From Planococcaceae bacterium Storch 2/2-2 (lineage in GTDB: Bacteria; Bacillota; Bacilli; Bacillales_A; Planococcaceae): a stretch of 64,000 nucleotides of DNA. Shown here one piece after another: positions 40,390 through 51,647 of this stretch. Position 1 is the first letter of the stretch, and every line of letters starts with the position of its first letter. Made by a program: the position numbers and the translations under genes. Below the pieces are notes generated by a model. It ran no database searches. It was not told the origin of the DNA and was given only the letters and a program-made list of their open reading frames with translations. The stretch lies in assembly GCA_009740415.1 (NCBI GenBank), contig WOYE01000009.1, forward strand, positions 1,054,001 through 1,118,000, given 5' to 3'.

Positions 40390-40585
40390 ATGTAAACAAC
40401 AAATCCCGACTGTGCCGTTTTTTACGAAATCGTTTTGAGCCCGCATATAGCAGGTGGGTGTTCGCATCCATGCATTTGACGTCCTCGAAAGGCTTGTCAT
40501 CCACACGGAGATGTAAAACTCCCTTACGATTGGTTGTTAGGTCAAAACTGAAATGTATATAACGAACACTTCAGGATTTGTCTGT
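40390..40585 (-). ncRNA. ssrS: 6S RNA (6S-1/BsrA-like)
   Basis: 6S RNA binds and sequesters SigA RNA polymerase. The minus strand reads ATCCTGAAGTGTTCGT, then AGTTTTGACCTAACA and AAGGGAGTTTT, a close match to the start of B. subtilis 6S-1 RNA as I recall it. The 5' CAAATCC pairs with 3' GGATTTG near 40400-40406, forming the closing stem of a roughly 195-base, long-hairpin RNA. The gene lies between aspS and yrvM/tcdA exactly as bsrA does in B. subtilis. Ends are approximate. Confidence 0.92.
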
Positions 40586-40591
40586 ACATTT

Positions 40592-40620
40592 ACAGTATCA
40601 TATTCTTTTTTTTCGTGCAA
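40592..40620 (-). promoter_or_regulatory. Probable promoter of 6S RNA
   Basis: TTGCAC (40615-40620) and TACTGT (40592-40597) with a 17-base spacer on the minus strand place the start near 40585. The -10 is weak; TATGAT just upstream is an alternative. Confidence 0.5.
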
Positions 40621-40633
40621 CCGAATCGATCAA

Positions 40634-42400
40634 TTAATCGTTTTTCGGAAGCGTTACTTGTAACTTCAACTCGCGAAGTTGCGCTTCGCTCACAACGCTC
40701 GGTGCATTCGTTAACAAGCAGCTCGCGCTCGCTGTTTTAGGGAATGCGATCGTGTCGCGTAAGTTCGTTGAACCTGAAAGGATCATGACGATGCGGTCGA
40801 GACCGAATGCGATTCCACCGTGTGGCGGTGTGCCGTATTCGAATGCGTCGAGTAAGAAACCGAACTGTTCACGCGCTTGCTCTTCTGTAAATCCGAGTGC
40901 TTGGAACATTTTTTCTTGAACGTCGCGTTCGTAAATTCGCAAGCTTCCGCCTCCGAGCTCATATCCGTTCAAGACGAGGTCGTACGCTTCCGCACGCGCT
41001 TCTTCTGGATTGTTCACGAGAACGTCTACATCTTGTGGACGTGTGAACGGGTGGTGCGCTGCGACGTAACGTTTCGCTTCTTCGTCGTACTCGAACAATG
41101 GCCAGTCGACGACCCATAAGAAGTTGAAGACCGACTCGTCGATTAAGCCGCGCTCTTTTCCGAGTTTGACACGAAGTGCGCCGAGTGCGTCTGCAACGAC
41201 TTTCGGAGTGTCCGCTACGAACAACAATAAGTCGCCCGCTTCAACGTCTGCTGCTTCCATCATTTTCGCTTGATCGTCTTCATCGAAGAACTTCGCGATC
41301 GGTCCTGTAAATCCTTCGTCCGTCACTTTGATCCACGCGAGCCCTTTCGCTCCGTAACGTGCGACGAATTCTGTTAAACCGTCGATGTCTTTACGCGTAT
41401 AATCTTCCGCGCCACCTTTTACGTTGATCGCTTTCACTTGTCCACCTTTGGCAACCGTTCCCGTGAACACTTTGAATGAACTTTCCGCAATCGCATCCGC
41501 CATGTCGACGAGTTCCATCGCAAAGCGAGTGTCCGGTTTATCTGAACCGAAACGAGCCATCGCTTCGTCATACGGCATACGTTGGAACGGAATCTCGATG
41601 TCGATTCCTTTCACGTCTTTCATCATTTTCTTCATGAGGCGCTCGTTCATTTCTAAAATATCGTCGAGCGACATGAAGCTCATTTCCATATCGATTTGTG
41701 TAAACTCAGGTTGACGGTCTGCACGTAAGTCTTCATCGCGGAAACAACGCGCGATTTGGAAGTAACGGTCGAAACCGGATACCATGAGCAACTGTTTGAA
41801 CAATTGTGGAGATTGTGGCAAGGCGTAAAATTCGCCGTCGTGCACACGTGATGGCACTAAGTAGTCACGCGCTCCTTCTGGTGTCGACTTCGTTAAAATC
41901 GGCGTTTCGACTTCTAAAAATCCTTCATCCGCTAAGAAGTTACGTACCGTACGTGTAACGTCTGAACGCAATTTGAACACGTTCGCCAATTCTGGACGAC
42001 GAAGGTCTAAATAACGGTATTTCAAACGAACGTCTTCACCGACGTCCGTTTGGTCTTCGATCATGAACGGTGGGTTTTTCGCTTTGTTAATGATCGCGAC
42101 TTCGTTCACTTGAACTTCGATGTCGCCTGTTTTAATTTTTTCGTTTTTCTGTGCATCGTCACGTTCGATGACCGTTCCTGTCATTTCGACGACGAACTCG
42201 TTACGAAGTGAATCCGCAATGTCGAGCGCTTCTTTCGAAAAGTCTGGGTTGAATACTGTTTGAACGATACCTGTACGGTCACGTAAGTCGATGAAAATAA
42301 TTTCACCTAAGTCACGGCGACGTTGTACCCATCCTTGAAGGGTTACCGTTTCACCGATTTGATCTTTCGTTAATTGTCCACAATAATGTGTGCGTTTCAT
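40634..42400 (-). CDS. aspS: Aspartyl-tRNA synthetase
   Basis: AspS charges tRNA-Asp. The 588 residues have the N-terminal OB anticodon-binding domain ([32 protein letters not shown]), the class II core with [13 protein letters not shown] and [20 protein letters not shown], the bacterial GAD insert (about 280-420), and motif 3 [14 protein letters not shown] followed by TIAFPKT. It follows hisS by three bases and is co-transcribed under the same T-box. Confidence 0.98.
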   Translation of the reverse strand: MKRTHYCGQLTKDQIGETVTLQGWVQRRRDLGEIIFIDLRDRTGIVQTVFNPDFSKEALDIADSLRNEFVVEMTGTVIERDDAQKNEKIKTGDIEVQVNEVAIINKAKNPPFMIEDQTDVGEDVRLKYRYLDLRRPELANVFKLRSDVTRTVRNFLADEGFLEVETPILTKSTPEGARDYLVPSRVHDGEFYALPQSPQLFKQLLMVSGFDRYFQIARCFRDEDLRADRQPEFTQIDMEMSFMSLDDILEMNERLMKKMMKDVKGIDIEIPFQRMPYDEAMARFGSDKPDTRFAMELVDMADAIAESSFKVFTGTVAKGGQVKAINVKGGAEDYTRKDIDGLTEFVARYGAKGLAWIKVTDEGFTGPIAKFFDEDDQAKMMEAADVEAGDLLLFVADTPKVVADALGALRVKLGKERGLIDESVFNFLWVVDWPLFEYDEEAKRYVAAHHPFTRPQDVDVLVNNPEEARAEAYDLVLNGYELGGGSLRIYERDVQEKMFQALGFTEEQAREQFGFLLDAFEYGTPPHGGIAFGLDRIVMILSGSTNLRDTIAFPKTASASCLLTNAPSVVSEAQLRELKLQVTLPKND

Positions 42401-42403
42401 CCT

Positions 42404-43681
42404 TTATCCCTCTTTCTTCATTTGTGCAATATGTGCAATTGCATCATCATTCGTCATTTCGTGCTGTTCGCCCGTCTCCATATTTTTCAGTTGGACGACG
42501 CCTTTTGCGACTTCGTCTTCTCCGATAATGATGACGTAGCTCGCTTGTTTTCGGTCTGCTGATTTCATTTGACCTTTCATTTTACGGTGTAAAAAGTCGG
42601 TATCCGCTGTCACGCCTGCACGACGGAGCTGTTGAACGAGCGCGAACCCTTTCGCTTCCGCTTCTTCGCCGAGCGTTACGACGTACGCATCGAGTGCCGG
42701 TTTATCCGTCCACTCTTTTCCTTCGGCTTCCAGCGCGAGTAACAGACGTTCAATACTCATCGCAAATCCGATCCCGGGCGCAGGAGGTCCGCCAATTTCT
42801 TCCGTCAATCCGTTATAACGGCCACCTCCACACAATGTCGTAATCGCACCGAATCCATCCGACGTGCTCATAATTTCAAACGCCGTATGGTTGTAATAGT
42901 CGAGGCCTCGCACGAGGTTCGGATCGACGACATAATCGATGCCGACCGCGTCCAAATGAGCGAGCACTTCTCGGAAGTACGCTGCACTTTCCTCGTTTAA
43001 GTAATCCGGCAATTCAGGTGCTGATGCCATGAGCGGATGCTCGTGGTCTTTTTTACAATCTAAAATACGAAGTGGGTTTTTTGCAAGACGTGATTGACAG
43101 TCCGAACAAAATTCTTCGATATGAGGTTCAAAATGGGCGACGAGCGCTTCACGGTGTGCCGTGCGCGACTCCGTATCGCCGAGCGAGTTAATGACGAGCT
43201 TCAACTCTTCCAACCCTGCACGTTCGTAGACGTCGAGCGCTAACGCGATCACTTCGGCATCGATCGCTGGACTTGCGCTTCCGATCGCTTCGACGCCGAA
43301 TTGAACGAACTGGCGGTAACGGCCCGCTTGTTGACGTTCGTAACGGAACATCGGTCCTTCGTAAAACAGTTTCACCGGTTGATCCGGGTAGCCGTGCATT
43401 TTATTTTCGACGAACGAACGGACGACAGGTGCCGTTCCTTCCGGACGAAGTGTCATCGAACGTCCCCCGCGGTCTTCGAACGTATACATCTCTTTTTGAA
43501 CGATATCGGTCGTATCTCCGACCGCACGAGTAAATAGTTCAGTCTGTTCAAAAATCGGCGTACGAATTTCTTCGTACCGGTACAACTGACAGACGTCACG
43601 CATGATCGATTCCACGCGTTGCCATTTCCACGATTCGCTCGGTAAAATATCTTGCGTTCCTCTCGGTACTTTGTAGTTCAT
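42404..43681 (-). CDS. hisS: Histidyl-tRNA synthetase
   Basis: HisS charges tRNA-His. The 425 residues begin [20 protein letters not shown], contain motif 2 around [15 protein letters not shown] and [18 protein letters not shown], the HisA motif [15 protein letters not shown] and motif 3 GGGRYNGL with [16 protein letters not shown], then an anticodon-binding domain. TAAGGAGG precedes the ATG. It heads the hisS-aspS operon behind a T-box leader. Confidence 0.98.
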   Translation of the reverse strand: MNYKVPRGTQDILPSESWKWQRVESIMRDVCQLYRYEEIRTPIFEQTELFTRAVGDTTDIVQKEMYTFEDRGGRSMTLRPEGTAPVVRSFVENKMHGYPDQPVKLFYEGPMFRYERQQAGRYRQFVQFGVEAIGSASPAIDAEVIALALDVYERAGLEELKLVINSLGDTESRTAHREALVAHFEPHIEEFCSDCQSRLAKNPLRILDCKKDHEHPLMASAPELPDYLNEESAAYFREVLAHLDAVGIDYVVDPNLVRGLDYYNHTAFEIMSTSDGFGAITTLCGGGRYNGLTEEIGGPPAPGIGFAMSIERLLLALEAEGKEWTDKPALDAYVVTLGEEAEAKGFALVQQLRRAGVTADTDFLHRKMKGQMKSADRKQASYVIIIGEDEVAKGVVQLKNMETGEQHEMTNDDAIAHIAQMKKEG

Positions 43682-43710
43682 GAACGAGACTCCTCCTTAT
43701 TTTTGGGCAT

Positions 43711-43966
43711 AAAAAAACTCCCCTCCCTATACGTTAGGGACGAGAGCAGTAGCTTCCGCGGTTCCACCCAAATTGATCGGCTGCGCCGACCCACTTGAAC
43801 CGCATAACGGACGGTACCGTCTCCACTTACTGCATTTCAGTAGAGCGCTTCGATAGTGTCTTCAAAACGGGTCGCATTAGAAAGACTTTCACCAACTGTC
43901 TTCCCTCTCTTTGAACGGACGGCCGCTTTTACTCTTCTATCTCAACAGCTTTTAAAACGTTTATCC
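43711..43966 (-). ncRNA. T-box riboswitch of hisS-aspS with GACAC specifier
   Basis: The minus strand has the T-box core GGGTGGAACCGCGG (about 43756-43771), then the terminator CTCTCGTCCCT/AGGGAGGGGAG with seven T (43711-43746). Stem I shows AGAGAG, the distal AGTTGGTGAAAG loop, and the specifier region TTGAA-GACAC-TATCG at 43856-43860. GACAC contains both GAC (Asp) and, shifted by two, CAC (His), fitting an operon that needs both tRNAs. Confidence 0.93.
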
Positions 43967-43972
43967 TCTTTC

Positions 43973-44001
43973 ATAGTAATAACTTACGTGTCACCTGTCA
44001 A
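43973..44001 (-). promoter_or_regulatory. SigA-type promoter of the hisS T-box leader
   Basis: A perfect TTGACA (43996-44001) and TACTAT (43973-43978) with a 17-base spacer on the minus strand. Confidence 0.85.
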
Positions 44002-44068
44002 CCTTTTTCAACGATCGCACCGATCGACTAAGACGAACGAACCGTTCTTTCTCTTTCAGTAAATGACG

Positions 44069-44098
44069 TTCGAATTCATCGACTAAAAATGATATACT
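44069..44098 (+). promoter_or_regulatory. Possible promoter of the amidase gene
   Basis: TATACT at 44093-44098 with TTCGAA 18 bases upstream. The -10 is good and the -35 weak; it lies about 60 bases before the amidase ATG. Confidence 0.42.
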
Positions 44099-44157
44099 TG
44101 CTTCAATCATCAATGCTTCCAATCCGAAGCGATTCAGAAAGCAGGTGACTTCATTAC

Positions 44158-45687
44158 ATGAAGCAGTGGACCGCTCTCTTTTTAGTTATGGGAGCTCTCT
44201 TTACAATTTTATTTTTTACGAGCGACACGTTCGCTGATGAAACAGTGACACCGACAGGAGAATACGTCAATTTACGAGACGGCCCCGGTCTAACGTATAG
44301 CGTCGTCGGGACACTCGACGCGAAAAAAGAAGCGACCGTTCTGTCGACCGAAGGCGAATGGTACGAAGTGAAAGTCGGCCAACAGAAAGGCTGGGTCGCC
44401 TCATGGCTCGTCACAGCGAAAAGTAGCGAAGCGGACGTCGATGCGAAAGCAGACGTCATCGTCGCGACGACGGACGGACTAAACGTTCGTTCCGGCCCTT
44501 CGATTCAATCGACGGTCATCGGGAAAATGAATGCCGGCGTCGAAGCGAAACGAACGCTCGAACGGGACGGTTGGTCGTACGTGACGATCGATGGCATGGA
44601 CGGTTGGGTAAGTAACGACTACGTCCAAGTGATCGCTGCGAATGAAACGGATGAACCGAAACAGCCGGACGAAGAAGAGACGACACCTCTTCCGACCGAT
44701 GATACGTTTTTCGTCGAAGTGGATCAATTGAACGTCCGAGCGGAAGCATCGCTCTCTTCCGAAAAAGTCGGAACGGTAAAACGGGACGAGTCGTACCTCG
44801 TCCTCGACCGACAAGACAATTGGGTACAGCTCGCTTTACCGAACGAGTCGAAAGGCTGGGTGTACGCCTTTTACGGAAGCTTCGCATCCGATGCGCCGAA
44901 ACAAGCGGATGATGCGCTCGTCATTACGACGGTTGCGGACGGTACGAACGTCCGAACAGAACCGACGACAGATGCGCCGATCGCGAAGCGTTTGAGCGCA
45001 GGTGAACAGTTTACCGTCCAGCGAGAAATCGATGATTGGTATGCGATTTCAGTCGGCGGTGAAACAGCTTACGTCGCCAGTTGGGTCGTCGCGAAACCGT
45101 CGAACGACCACGTTCCTTCAGCGGATAAAAAAGCGAGCATTCCTGGAACGCTCAACGGCATATCGATCGTCATCGATCCGGGCCATGGCGGACGCGATCG
45201 TGGAACGACGGGAGCGCGCGGAACGAAAGAAAAAGATTTGACGCTCCGTACGTCGCACATGCTCGCTGATAAATTACGAGCTGCCGGTGCGAGCGTCCAT
45301 ATGACGCGCGAATCCGATGTCTACGTACCGCTCCGTACGCGTGCAGCGGTGAAAGATGAGCTCGGTGCGGATGCTTTCATTAGCATTCATTACGATGCGA
45401 ATACCGACTCATCGATTCACGGCATTACGTCGTACTACTATCACGACAACCAACAAGCGCTTACGCAAACGTTGAACGATTCGATGATGGAAGCGGTATC
45501 GAACAACAACCGCGGCGCTCAATTCGGAGACTTCCTCGTCATCCGTGAAAATAGTGCGGACTCGGTCTTGCTCGAACTCGGCTTCTTAACGAACGTTGCG
45601 GAAGAACAACTGTTGACGACGACAGCGTTCCAAGAAGATATTACACGAGGCATTTACAACGGCTTGCTCCGTTACTTTAACGATTGA
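44158..45687 (+). CDS. Secreted N-acetylmuramoyl-L-alanine amidase with four SH3b domains
   Basis: A cell-wall hydrolase corresponding to B. subtilis YrvJ. The 509 residues have a signal peptide (about 1-26, ending TFADE), four bacterial SH3 domains of about 60 residues (each with a VNLRDGPG-, LNVRSGPS-, LNVRAEAS- or TNVRTEPT-type motif near 37, 108, 190 and 265) that bind peptidoglycan, and a C-terminal Amidase_3 zinc domain (about 330-508) with IDPGHGGRDRGTTG, the FISIHYDAN motif and the catalytic LELGFLTN. GCAGGTGAC precedes the ATG. It has its own promoter and terminator on the plus strand. Confidence 0.94.
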   Translation: MKQWTALFLVMGALFTILFFTSDTFADETVTPTGEYVNLRDGPGLTYSVVGTLDAKKEATVLSTEGEWYEVKVGQQKGWVASWLVTAKSSEADVDAKADVIVATTDGLNVRSGPSIQSTVIGKMNAGVEAKRTLERDGWSYVTIDGMDGWVSNDYVQVIAANETDEPKQPDEEETTPLPTDDTFFVEVDQLNVRAEASLSSEKVGTVKRDESYLVLDRQDNWVQLALPNESKGWVYAFYGSFASDAPKQADDALVITTVADGTNVRTEPTTDAPIAKRLSAGEQFTVQREIDDWYAISVGGETAYVASWVVAKPSNDHVPSADKKASIPGTLNGISIVIDPGHGGRDRGTTGARGTKEKDLTLRTSHMLADKLRAAGASVHMTRESDVYVPLRTRAAVKDELGADAFISIHYDANTDSSIHGITSYYYHDNQQALTQTLNDSMMEAVSNNNRGAQFGDFLVIRENSADSVLLELGFLTNVAEEQLLTTTAFQEDITRGIYNGLLRYFND

Positions 45688-45699
45688 CCGCACGAAAAA

Positions 45700-45722
45700 G
45701 AGGCTCGGACAAAACGGAGCCA
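45700..45722 (+). repeat. Short intergenic repeat-like motif (GAGGCTCGGACAAAA)
   Basis: The sequence AAGAGGCTCGGACAAAACGG directly after the amidase stop resembles the GAGGCTGGGACAAAA-type motif found repeatedly in intergenic regions of many Bacillota. GGCTC and GAGCC can form a small hairpin. Assignment is from memory. Confidence 0.4.
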
Positions 45723-45727
45723 AATGA

Positions 45728-45779
45728 AAACCCAGTAGCGATTTACGTGGATTCGTAAATCGTCACTGGGTTTCTTTTA
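45728..45779 (+). terminator. Long intrinsic terminator after the amidase gene
   Basis: AAACCCAGT...CGATTTACG pairs with CGTAAATCG...ACTGGGTTT across a short internal mismatch, giving about 18 pairs with a six-base loop and a TTTCTTTT tail. Confidence 0.85.
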
Positions 45780-45907
45780 TGACGAGATTCGGTCGGTCAG
45801 CTTGCCGCGGGCTCGCTCCTCTACAAATAGTCGCACCGCCACGTCAAACAGTCGTCTGCCAAGTATCGGTAACGATTCCCGTTCATGGGAAGCGAGAAGA
45901 AGTCCGA

Positions 45908-46351
45908 TCACTCTTTCGATTCGACGAGGATCGTCACCGGTCCGTCGTTCACGAGCGAGACGTCCATCATCGCACCGAACGTTCCCGTCTCGACACGTAA
46001 GCCGTACGCGCGCAATTTATCATTGAATTGTTCCCATAACGGTTCCGCTACTTCCGGACGCGCCGCTTCTGTAAAACTCGGACGACGCCCTTTTCGAACG
46101 TCCCCGTACAACGTAAATTGGGAAACGGATAAAATGTCCCCACCGATTTCAACGATCGAATCGTTCATCCGACCCGATTCATCTTCCCATAGTCGGAGAC
46201 CTGCAATTTTGTTTGCGACGTAATCGAGCGCTGCTTCGTCATCTCCTTGTTGGATGCCGACGAGCAACACGTACCCTCGCTCGATCGCTCCGACCGTCTC
46301 TCCGTCGACAGTCACTGCTCCTCGTTTACACCGTTGCAACACTACTCGCAC
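45908..46351 (-). CDS. dtd: D-aminoacyl-tRNA deacylase
   Basis: Dtd removes D-amino acids from mischarged tRNAs. The 147 residues begin [18 protein letters not shown] and carry the two active-site motifs [10 protein letters not shown] (about 76-85) and VNDGPVTI near the end. The start is GTG, seven bases from GGAGG. It follows relA by 16 bases, the same pair as in B. subtilis. Confidence 0.96.
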   Translation of the reverse strand: MRVVLQRCKRGAVTVDGETVGAIERGYVLLVGIQQGDDEAALDYVANKIAGLRLWEDESGRMNDSIVEIGGDILSVSQFTLYGDVRKGRRPSFTEAARPEVAEPLWEQFNDKLRAYGLRVETGTFGAMMDVSLVNDGPVTILVESKE

Positions 46352-46367
46352 ATCGGTCCCTCCTTCA

Positions 46368-48569
46368 TTAATTCGTCACGCGGTGAACCGCATGAACGTC
46401 TGGAATTTGTTTAATTCGTTTCACGATATATTGCAAATGGTCGATGCTTTTAATTTTCACTGTCATCGAAATCGTCGCGATTTTATCGCGGTTCGCTTTG
46501 CCATTCACCGCCGTGATCGGCACTTTCATTTCCGCGACGTCGACCATCACTTCGTTCAATAAGCCCGAACGGTCAAACGCTGAAATTTCAATGTCGACTT
46601 CGAACTCTTGTGGACCACCGACCGCATGATCACTCGCCCACTCGACGTCTAAATAACGATTCGGTTCATCGTCTACATGAACGTTCGGACAGTCCGTCCG
46701 GTGAACCGATACGCCGCGGCCTTTCGTAATGAATCCGACGATTTCATCACCCGGTACCGGGTTACAACATTTCGATAAACGGATGAGCATATTGTCGATG
46801 CCTCGAACGATGACACCGGATTCGGAAACGGTCCGTTCTTCTTGCGGTTTTTGAATGTCCGAAACGATTTTATCGAGCGACGCTTGTTTTTCACGCGCCT
46901 TCCGTAAGTTTTCAGCGAGTCGGTTCGCCACTTGAAGCGCAGTAATGCCACCTGATCCGACACCTGCGAACATATCTTCTTCGGATGCGAAACTAAATTT
47001 TTCAAGCGCACGTTTCACGTTTTCGTGCGTCATCACTTCTTTCACGTCGAACTGTTGCGCTTCGATTTCTTTGTAAATCATGTCGCGCCCTTTTTCGATA
47101 TTGTCCTCACGCAATTGCTTTTTGAAATATTGACGAATTTTACTACGCGCTTGTGACGTATTCGCAATTTTCAACCAGTCTCGGCTCGGGCCGAACGACT
47201 GTTTCGACGTCAACACTTCGATAATGTCACCGGTCTCAAGCGGTTCATCGAGCGGCACCATTTTTCCGTTCACTTTCGCACCGATCGTCCGGTTTCCGAC
47301 TTCCGAGTGGACGCGGTACGCGAAGTCGAGCGGGACAGAACCTTTCGGCAATTCGATGACGTCGCCTTTCGGTGTGAAGACGTACACCATATCGGAAAAT
47401 AGATCGAATTTTAACGACTCCATAAACTCTTGTGCATTCGAAGAGTCGTTTTGCAATTCTAAAATTTCACGGAACCACGTTAATTTTTTCTCGATGTTGT
47501 CCGACGTTTCCGCTTTCCCTTTTCCTTCTTTGTACGCCCAATGAGCCGCTACCCCGAATTCGGCAATTTTGTGCATTTCTTCCGTACGAATTTGCACTTC
47601 GAGCGGGTCGCCACCCGGTCCGACGACCGTCGTATGAATCGATTGGTACATGTTTTGTTTCGGCATCGCGATGTAATCTTTAAAGCGACCAGGCATCGGT
47701 TTCCATAACGTATGGATGACACCGAGCACCGCGTAACAATCTTTAATGCTCGGCAAAATGATCCGCACCGCTAACAAGTCGTAAATTTCGTTAAACTCTT
47801 TATTTTGAACCGCCATTTTCCGGTAGATCGAATACAAATGTTTCGGTCGGCCAGAAATGTCCGCCTCGATACCGATCGCGTCCACTTCTTTTTCAATGAC
47901 GTCCATAATTTCTTCTAAATATTGTTCGCGTTCGACCCGTTTCCGTTTCATCATATGGACGATCCGGTAATATTGTTGCGGGTTTAAATAACGGAGCGCG
48001 ATATCTTCTAACTCCCACTTAATCGTCGAAATTCCGAGACGATGCGCAAGCGGTGCGAAAATGTCGAGCGTCTCCGCTGAAATGCGGCGTTGCTTTTCTT
48101 CTGGCACGTAATTGAGCGTTCGCATATTGTGCAAACGGTCCGCCAATTTAATTAAAATGACACGGATGTCTTTCGCCATCGCGATGAACATTTTCCGATG
48201 GTTTTCCGCTTGTTTTTCCTCGTTCGAACGGAATTTTAGTTTTTCTAACTTCGTCACTCCGTCGACGAGCTCGGCTACTTCTTCCCCGAATTCGCGAACC
48301 ATATCGTCCCGCGTCACTTCCGTATCTTCTACGACGTCGTGTAAAAATCCGGCAGCGACCGTCGCTGGATCCATTTGTAAATCGGCTAAAATGCCCGCTA
48401 CTTGGATCGGGTGCAAAATGTACGGCTCCCCTGATTTTCTAAATTGTCCTTCATGTGCGTCTCGTGCGACGACATATGCTTTTTTAATGAAGTTCACGTT
48501 CTCTTCGTTCATATACGTCGCGACGAGTTCAAATACGTCGTCTGCGGTTAAATCTTTGTTTTTCGCCAT
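46368..48569 (-). CDS. relA: Bifunctional (p)ppGpp synthetase/hydrolase (Rel)
   Basis: The stringent-response enzyme. The 733 residues have an N-terminal HD hydrolase domain with [10 protein letters not shown] (about 75-84) and [13 protein letters not shown], so hydrolysis should be active; a synthetase domain with the [19 protein letters not shown] substrate loop; a TGS domain (about 395-455, [25 protein letters not shown]), a zinc-finger/helical region with [13 protein letters not shown], and an ACT domain at the C-terminus. It has its own promoter. Confidence 0.97.
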   Translation of the reverse strand: MAKNKDLTADDVFELVATYMNEENVNFIKKAYVVARDAHEGQFRKSGEPYILHPIQVAGILADLQMDPATVAAGFLHDVVEDTEVTRDDMVREFGEEVAELVDGVTKLEKLKFRSNEEKQAENHRKMFIAMAKDIRVILIKLADRLHNMRTLNYVPEEKQRRISAETLDIFAPLAHRLGISTIKWELEDIALRYLNPQQYYRIVHMMKRKRVEREQYLEEIMDVIEKEVDAIGIEADISGRPKHLYSIYRKMAVQNKEFNEIYDLLAVRIILPSIKDCYAVLGVIHTLWKPMPGRFKDYIAMPKQNMYQSIHTTVVGPGGDPLEVQIRTEEMHKIAEFGVAAHWAYKEGKGKAETSDNIEKKLTWFREILELQNDSSNAQEFMESLKFDLFSDMVYVFTPKGDVIELPKGSVPLDFAYRVHSEVGNRTIGAKVNGKMVPLDEPLETGDIIEVLTSKQSFGPSRDWLKIANTSQARSKIRQYFKKQLREDNIEKGRDMIYKEIEAQQFDVKEVMTHENVKRALEKFSFASEEDMFAGVGSGGITALQVANRLAENLRKAREKQASLDKIVSDIQKPQEERTVSESGVIVRGIDNMLIRLSKCCNPVPGDEIVGFITKGRGVSVHRTDCPNVHVDDEPNRYLDVEWASDHAVGGPQEFEVDIEISAFDRSGLLNEVMVDVAEMKVPITAVNGKANRDKIATISMTVKIKSIDHLQYIVKRIKQIPDVHAVHRVTN

Positions 48570-48601
48570 ACGATCTCCCCCTTCTCGTTCCTATTACTCC
48601 C

Positions 48602-48630
48602 ATTGTACGTCGTCGCTCGAGTCGTGTAAA
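48602..48630 (-). promoter_or_regulatory. SigA-type promoter of relA
   Basis: TTTACA (48625-48630) and TACAAT (48602-48607) with a 17-base spacer on the minus strand, between the apt terminator and relA. Confidence 0.8.
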
Positions 48631-48646
48631 GATGAGCCGACGTTTG

Positions 48647-48678
48647 AAAAAAACGGAACACTCGGCTGAGCGTTCCGT
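48647..48678 (-). terminator. Intrinsic terminator after apt
   Basis: ACGGAAC pairs with GTTCCGT with an inner GCTC/GAGT pairing, followed on the minus strand by seven T. Confidence 0.88.
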
Positions 48679-48683
48679 CTCTA

Positions 48684-49223
48684 TTACTCGTTTTCTTCTG
48701 CTGACGTGCCGTCGTAAGAAAGCAATGAATAAATGTCATACCCTTTAATTTTATCGCGTCCGTTCAAATATTCGAGTTCGATTAAAAACGCACAGCCGGC
48801 GACGACGCCACCGAGCGTTTCGATCAATTCGATCGTCGCCTGAATCGTTCCGCCTGTCGCGAGCAAATCGTCGACGATGAGGACACGTTGTCCCGGTTGA
48901 ATCGCATCCGCATGGATCGTTAACCGGTCCGTTCCGTACTCTAAATCGTACTCGACTTCGACCGTTTCACGCGGTAACTTTCCTGGTTTTCGTACCGGTG
49001 CAAATCCGACTTCGAGCGCGTACGCGACGGGACATCCGATAATGAAGCCGCGCGCTTCCGGTCCGACGATAATGTCCGCTTCGACACGTTTCGCATATTT
49101 GACGATTTCGTCCGTTGCGTATTTGTACGCTTTTCCATCGTCCATTAACGTCGTAATGTCTTTGAAGCGGACACCTTCTTTCGGGTAATCTTTTACGATC
49201 GTTACATACTGTTTCAAATCCAT
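48684..49223 (-). CDS. apt: Adenine phosphoribosyltransferase
   Basis: Apt salvages adenine to AMP with PRPP. The 179 residues have the [19 protein letters not shown] start, the [32 protein letters not shown] substrate segment and the PRPP loop [16 protein letters not shown] (about 123-138). It is slightly longer than the usual 170 residues because of an acidic tail. It lies 16 bases after recJ and is followed by a terminator. Confidence 0.97.
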   Translation of the reverse strand: MDLKQYVTIVKDYPKEGVRFKDITTLMDDGKAYKYATDEIVKYAKRVEADIIVGPEARGFIIGCPVAYALEVGFAPVRKPGKLPRETVEVEYDLEYGTDRLTIHADAIQPGQRVLIVDDLLATGGTIQATIELIETLGGVVAGCAFLIELEYLNGRDKIKGYDIYSLLSYDGTSAEENE

Positions 49224-49239
49224 CCTTCTAGCTCCTTTG

Positions 49240-51546
49240 TTACTCGGCCATCCATTCGTCGAGCAATTGTTTTAATTCGCGGTACGTCGCATAGACGAGC
49301 CGCTCTTCAATCTGTCGTTGCGCTTCGAACGCACGATACGTCGGCGCTTCTGTGAGCGCTTGTTTTTTCGGCTCGGGGTGGATCGTAAACGTTCCGTTCT
49401 CGTACTGAACGAAATCGAGATCCATGAACACTTTCAACATGAAAACGAGCGTCTGTTCTTTCCACTTGTTACGGCGGAGTAAAGCAGGTGCCATCGCACG
49501 ATAATCGAACGCGTTCACTTGACGAAGCTGTTTGTACAACGTCGCGAACATGTCGCGTGTCGGCATCGCTTCAAAATACGCATTGTGCGGTGAAGCGAAA
49601 TGCGCATAAATGCGCTCTGGTCGACTCGCGCGCAAGACGTCACTTAACGATTCCCGATCGGTCGGCGTATCGAGTAAAACGAGTGACCCGCCGGTCGACG
49701 GCGTCCATTCCGACACCCGTTCGATCGGCGTATCGAAATACGAACGAAACGCATCGATCGTCTCTTGGTGAAAGGCGAGGACGACTTTTTCCTCCGGCAA
49801 CATCGACAACCAACGGCTCACGTCTTTCATGCCGCGTATGTCGAACAGTTGCCACTCGTCGCACCGAATGTCTTCTAAAATCATTTGTGGCTTTTTATTG
49901 CCGTTCCATTCGTTCACTTGAAGATCGCCGACGAGTGAAAAATGAGAGCCTGGCGCCATTTCATCCGCCAAATCTCCTTTGAAAAACGCGATGATGTCGA
50001 GCGTCGCTCCGTGGTCATTCGCTTCGAACTTCAAATGATTTTTCGCGCTGCCGATTTTTCGGACCGTTTCGACGAGCGCATCTTGCACGTAATAGAGCGG
50101 CTTTTCGAAGCCGACTCCGAACGGGCGAATGTCATCGAGCGATTCGAGCGCATCGACCGTCACATCTTCGATCGCTACCGGTACGTCGATCAACACTTTC
50201 GGCGTCCATTGTTCTTCCGTCAGTTGCGCCCGAGCGAGTTCACTCAGTCGCACTTCCAACGTCTCCAACTGATCGACCGCTACCGTCAACCCAGCAGCCA
50301 TTTCGTGACCGCCGAATTTTTCGAGAAGCGGCGCGCACGTTTGCAACGCTTTGAACAAGTGGAATCCGTCAATGCTTCGAGCGGAACCGGTCGCTAGCCC
50401 TCGTTCCCGATCGATGCTCAACACGATCGTCGGACGATAATACGTTTCGACGAGACGCGATGCGACGATACCGACGATGCCGGCATTCCATCCTTCTTGC
50501 GCAACGACGAGAACGTCAGGAATCGTTTCGCGCCCTTCAACTTGCGCTTTCGCTTCTTCCGTCGCTCGGTTCACGAGCTCTTTCCGTTCTTCGTTCAGTC
50601 GTTCCAACTCGCTCGCGTAATGCGATGCTGTATTCAAATCATCGGCGGTCAACAGTTCGACCCCGACGGACGCATCGCCGAGACGTCCTGGCGCATTCAA
50701 TCGCGGACCGAAAGAAAAACCGATCGTATCTTCGACGATCGCGCGTCGGTCGACTTCACACACTTCCGCAAGTGCGATAATGCCAGGTTTTTCTGACTGA
50801 CGTAAACGACGCAACCCTTCTTTTGCAAAATAACGGTTTTCATCGACGAGTGGGACGAGGTCCGTAATCGTTCCGATGCCGACAAACTGCAACAAGTCCA
50901 TCGGCGGTTCTCCGAGAATCGCTGTCGCTACTTTAAACGCGACGCCGACTCCTGCTAACTCGCCGAACGGATAGTTTCCTTCCGGGTGACGCGGGTGAAT
51001 GACGTAATCGGCATTCGGCATCTGTTCCCCGAAATCGTGGTGATCGGTGACGATGACGTTCGCTCCGAGTTCTTTCGCTCGGTCGATCGCTTCAAATCCA
51101 GCAATTCCGTTATCGACGGTAATGATCAAGCCGAACCCTTCACCGATTTTTTCTTCGAACAAATCCGCATTCGGACCGTACCCGTGAATGAACCGGTTCG
51201 GAATCGCATAGTCGACGAGCGCTCCTGCTCGTTCGAGTGCCGTCTTCAACACACTCGTACTCGTCACGCCGTCCGCATCGTAATCGCCGTACACTAAAAT
51301 CGGCTCTTGGACGTCGATCGCTTCTTGAATGAGAGCGACCGCCTCTTTCATCGAATGCATTAAAAACGGATCGTGCATACTTGACGGATCGGCTTGAAGC
51401 AACGCTTCGACCGTCTCTACGTCCGTTATGCCACGAGCGGTTAATAAGTTCGCTACTAATTGAGGAACGTTCGCTTCTTTGGCGAGTCGTTTTGCAACGT
51501 CTTCGTCAAAAGGAGCAACGTCCCAACGTTTCATCGATTGAATCAC
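49240..51546 (-). CDS. recJ: Single-stranded-DNA-specific exonuclease RecJ
   Basis: RecJ is a 5'-3' exonuclease in recombination and mismatch repair. The 768 residues show the DHH motifs [13 protein letters not shown] (about 80-92), [17 protein letters not shown] and [22 protein letters not shown], the DHHA1 region with [11 protein letters not shown], an OB domain and the C-terminal Firmicutes RecJ_C region. I take the GTG at 51546 because AAGGGA is suitably spaced; an ATG four codons later is the alternative. The longer upstream frame overlaps the LapA-like gene and is rejected. Confidence 0.93.
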   Translation of the reverse strand: MIQSMKRWDVAPFDEDVAKRLAKEANVPQLVANLLTARGITDVETVEALLQADPSSMHDPFLMHSMKEAVALIQEAIDVQEPILVYGDYDADGVTSTSVLKTALERAGALVDYAIPNRFIHGYGPNADLFEEKIGEGFGLIITVDNGIAGFEAIDRAKELGANVIVTDHHDFGEQMPNADYVIHPRHPEGNYPFGELAGVGVAFKVATAILGEPPMDLLQFVGIGTITDLVPLVDENRYFAKEGLRRLRQSEKPGIIALAEVCEVDRRAIVEDTIGFSFGPRLNAPGRLGDASVGVELLTADDLNTASHYASELERLNEERKELVNRATEEAKAQVEGRETIPDVLVVAQEGWNAGIVGIVASRLVETYYRPTIVLSIDRERGLATGSARSIDGFHLFKALQTCAPLLEKFGGHEMAAGLTVAVDQLETLEVRLSELARAQLTEEQWTPKVLIDVPVAIEDVTVDALESLDDIRPFGVGFEKPLYYVQDALVETVRKIGSAKNHLKFEANDHGATLDIIAFFKGDLADEMAPGSHFSLVGDLQVNEWNGNKKPQMILEDIRCDEWQLFDIRGMKDVSRWLSMLPEEKVVLAFHQETIDAFRSYFDTPIERVSEWTPSTGGSLVLLDTPTDRESLSDVLRASRPERIYAHFASPHNAYFEAMPTRDMFATLYKQLRQVNAFDYRAMAPALLRRNKWKEQTLVFMLKVFMDLDFVQYENGTFTIHPEPKKQALTEAPTYRAFEAQRQIEERLVYATYRELKQLLDEWMAE

Positions 51547-51611
51547 ATAACTCACTTCCCTTCTCTCCAGTATACTACAACTTTCGTTCATCCGAGCGGT
51601 GCACGCTCCAT

Positions 51612-51647
51612 AAAAAAACTTTCGGCAGACGAACGTTCGCCGAAAGT
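51612..51647 (-). terminator. Intrinsic terminator at the end of the LapA-like gene
   Basis: ACTTTCGGC pairs with GCCGAAAGT, with an inner GAACGTTC palindrome, followed on the minus strand by seven T. Its 5' arm touches the stop codon. Confidence 0.85.
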
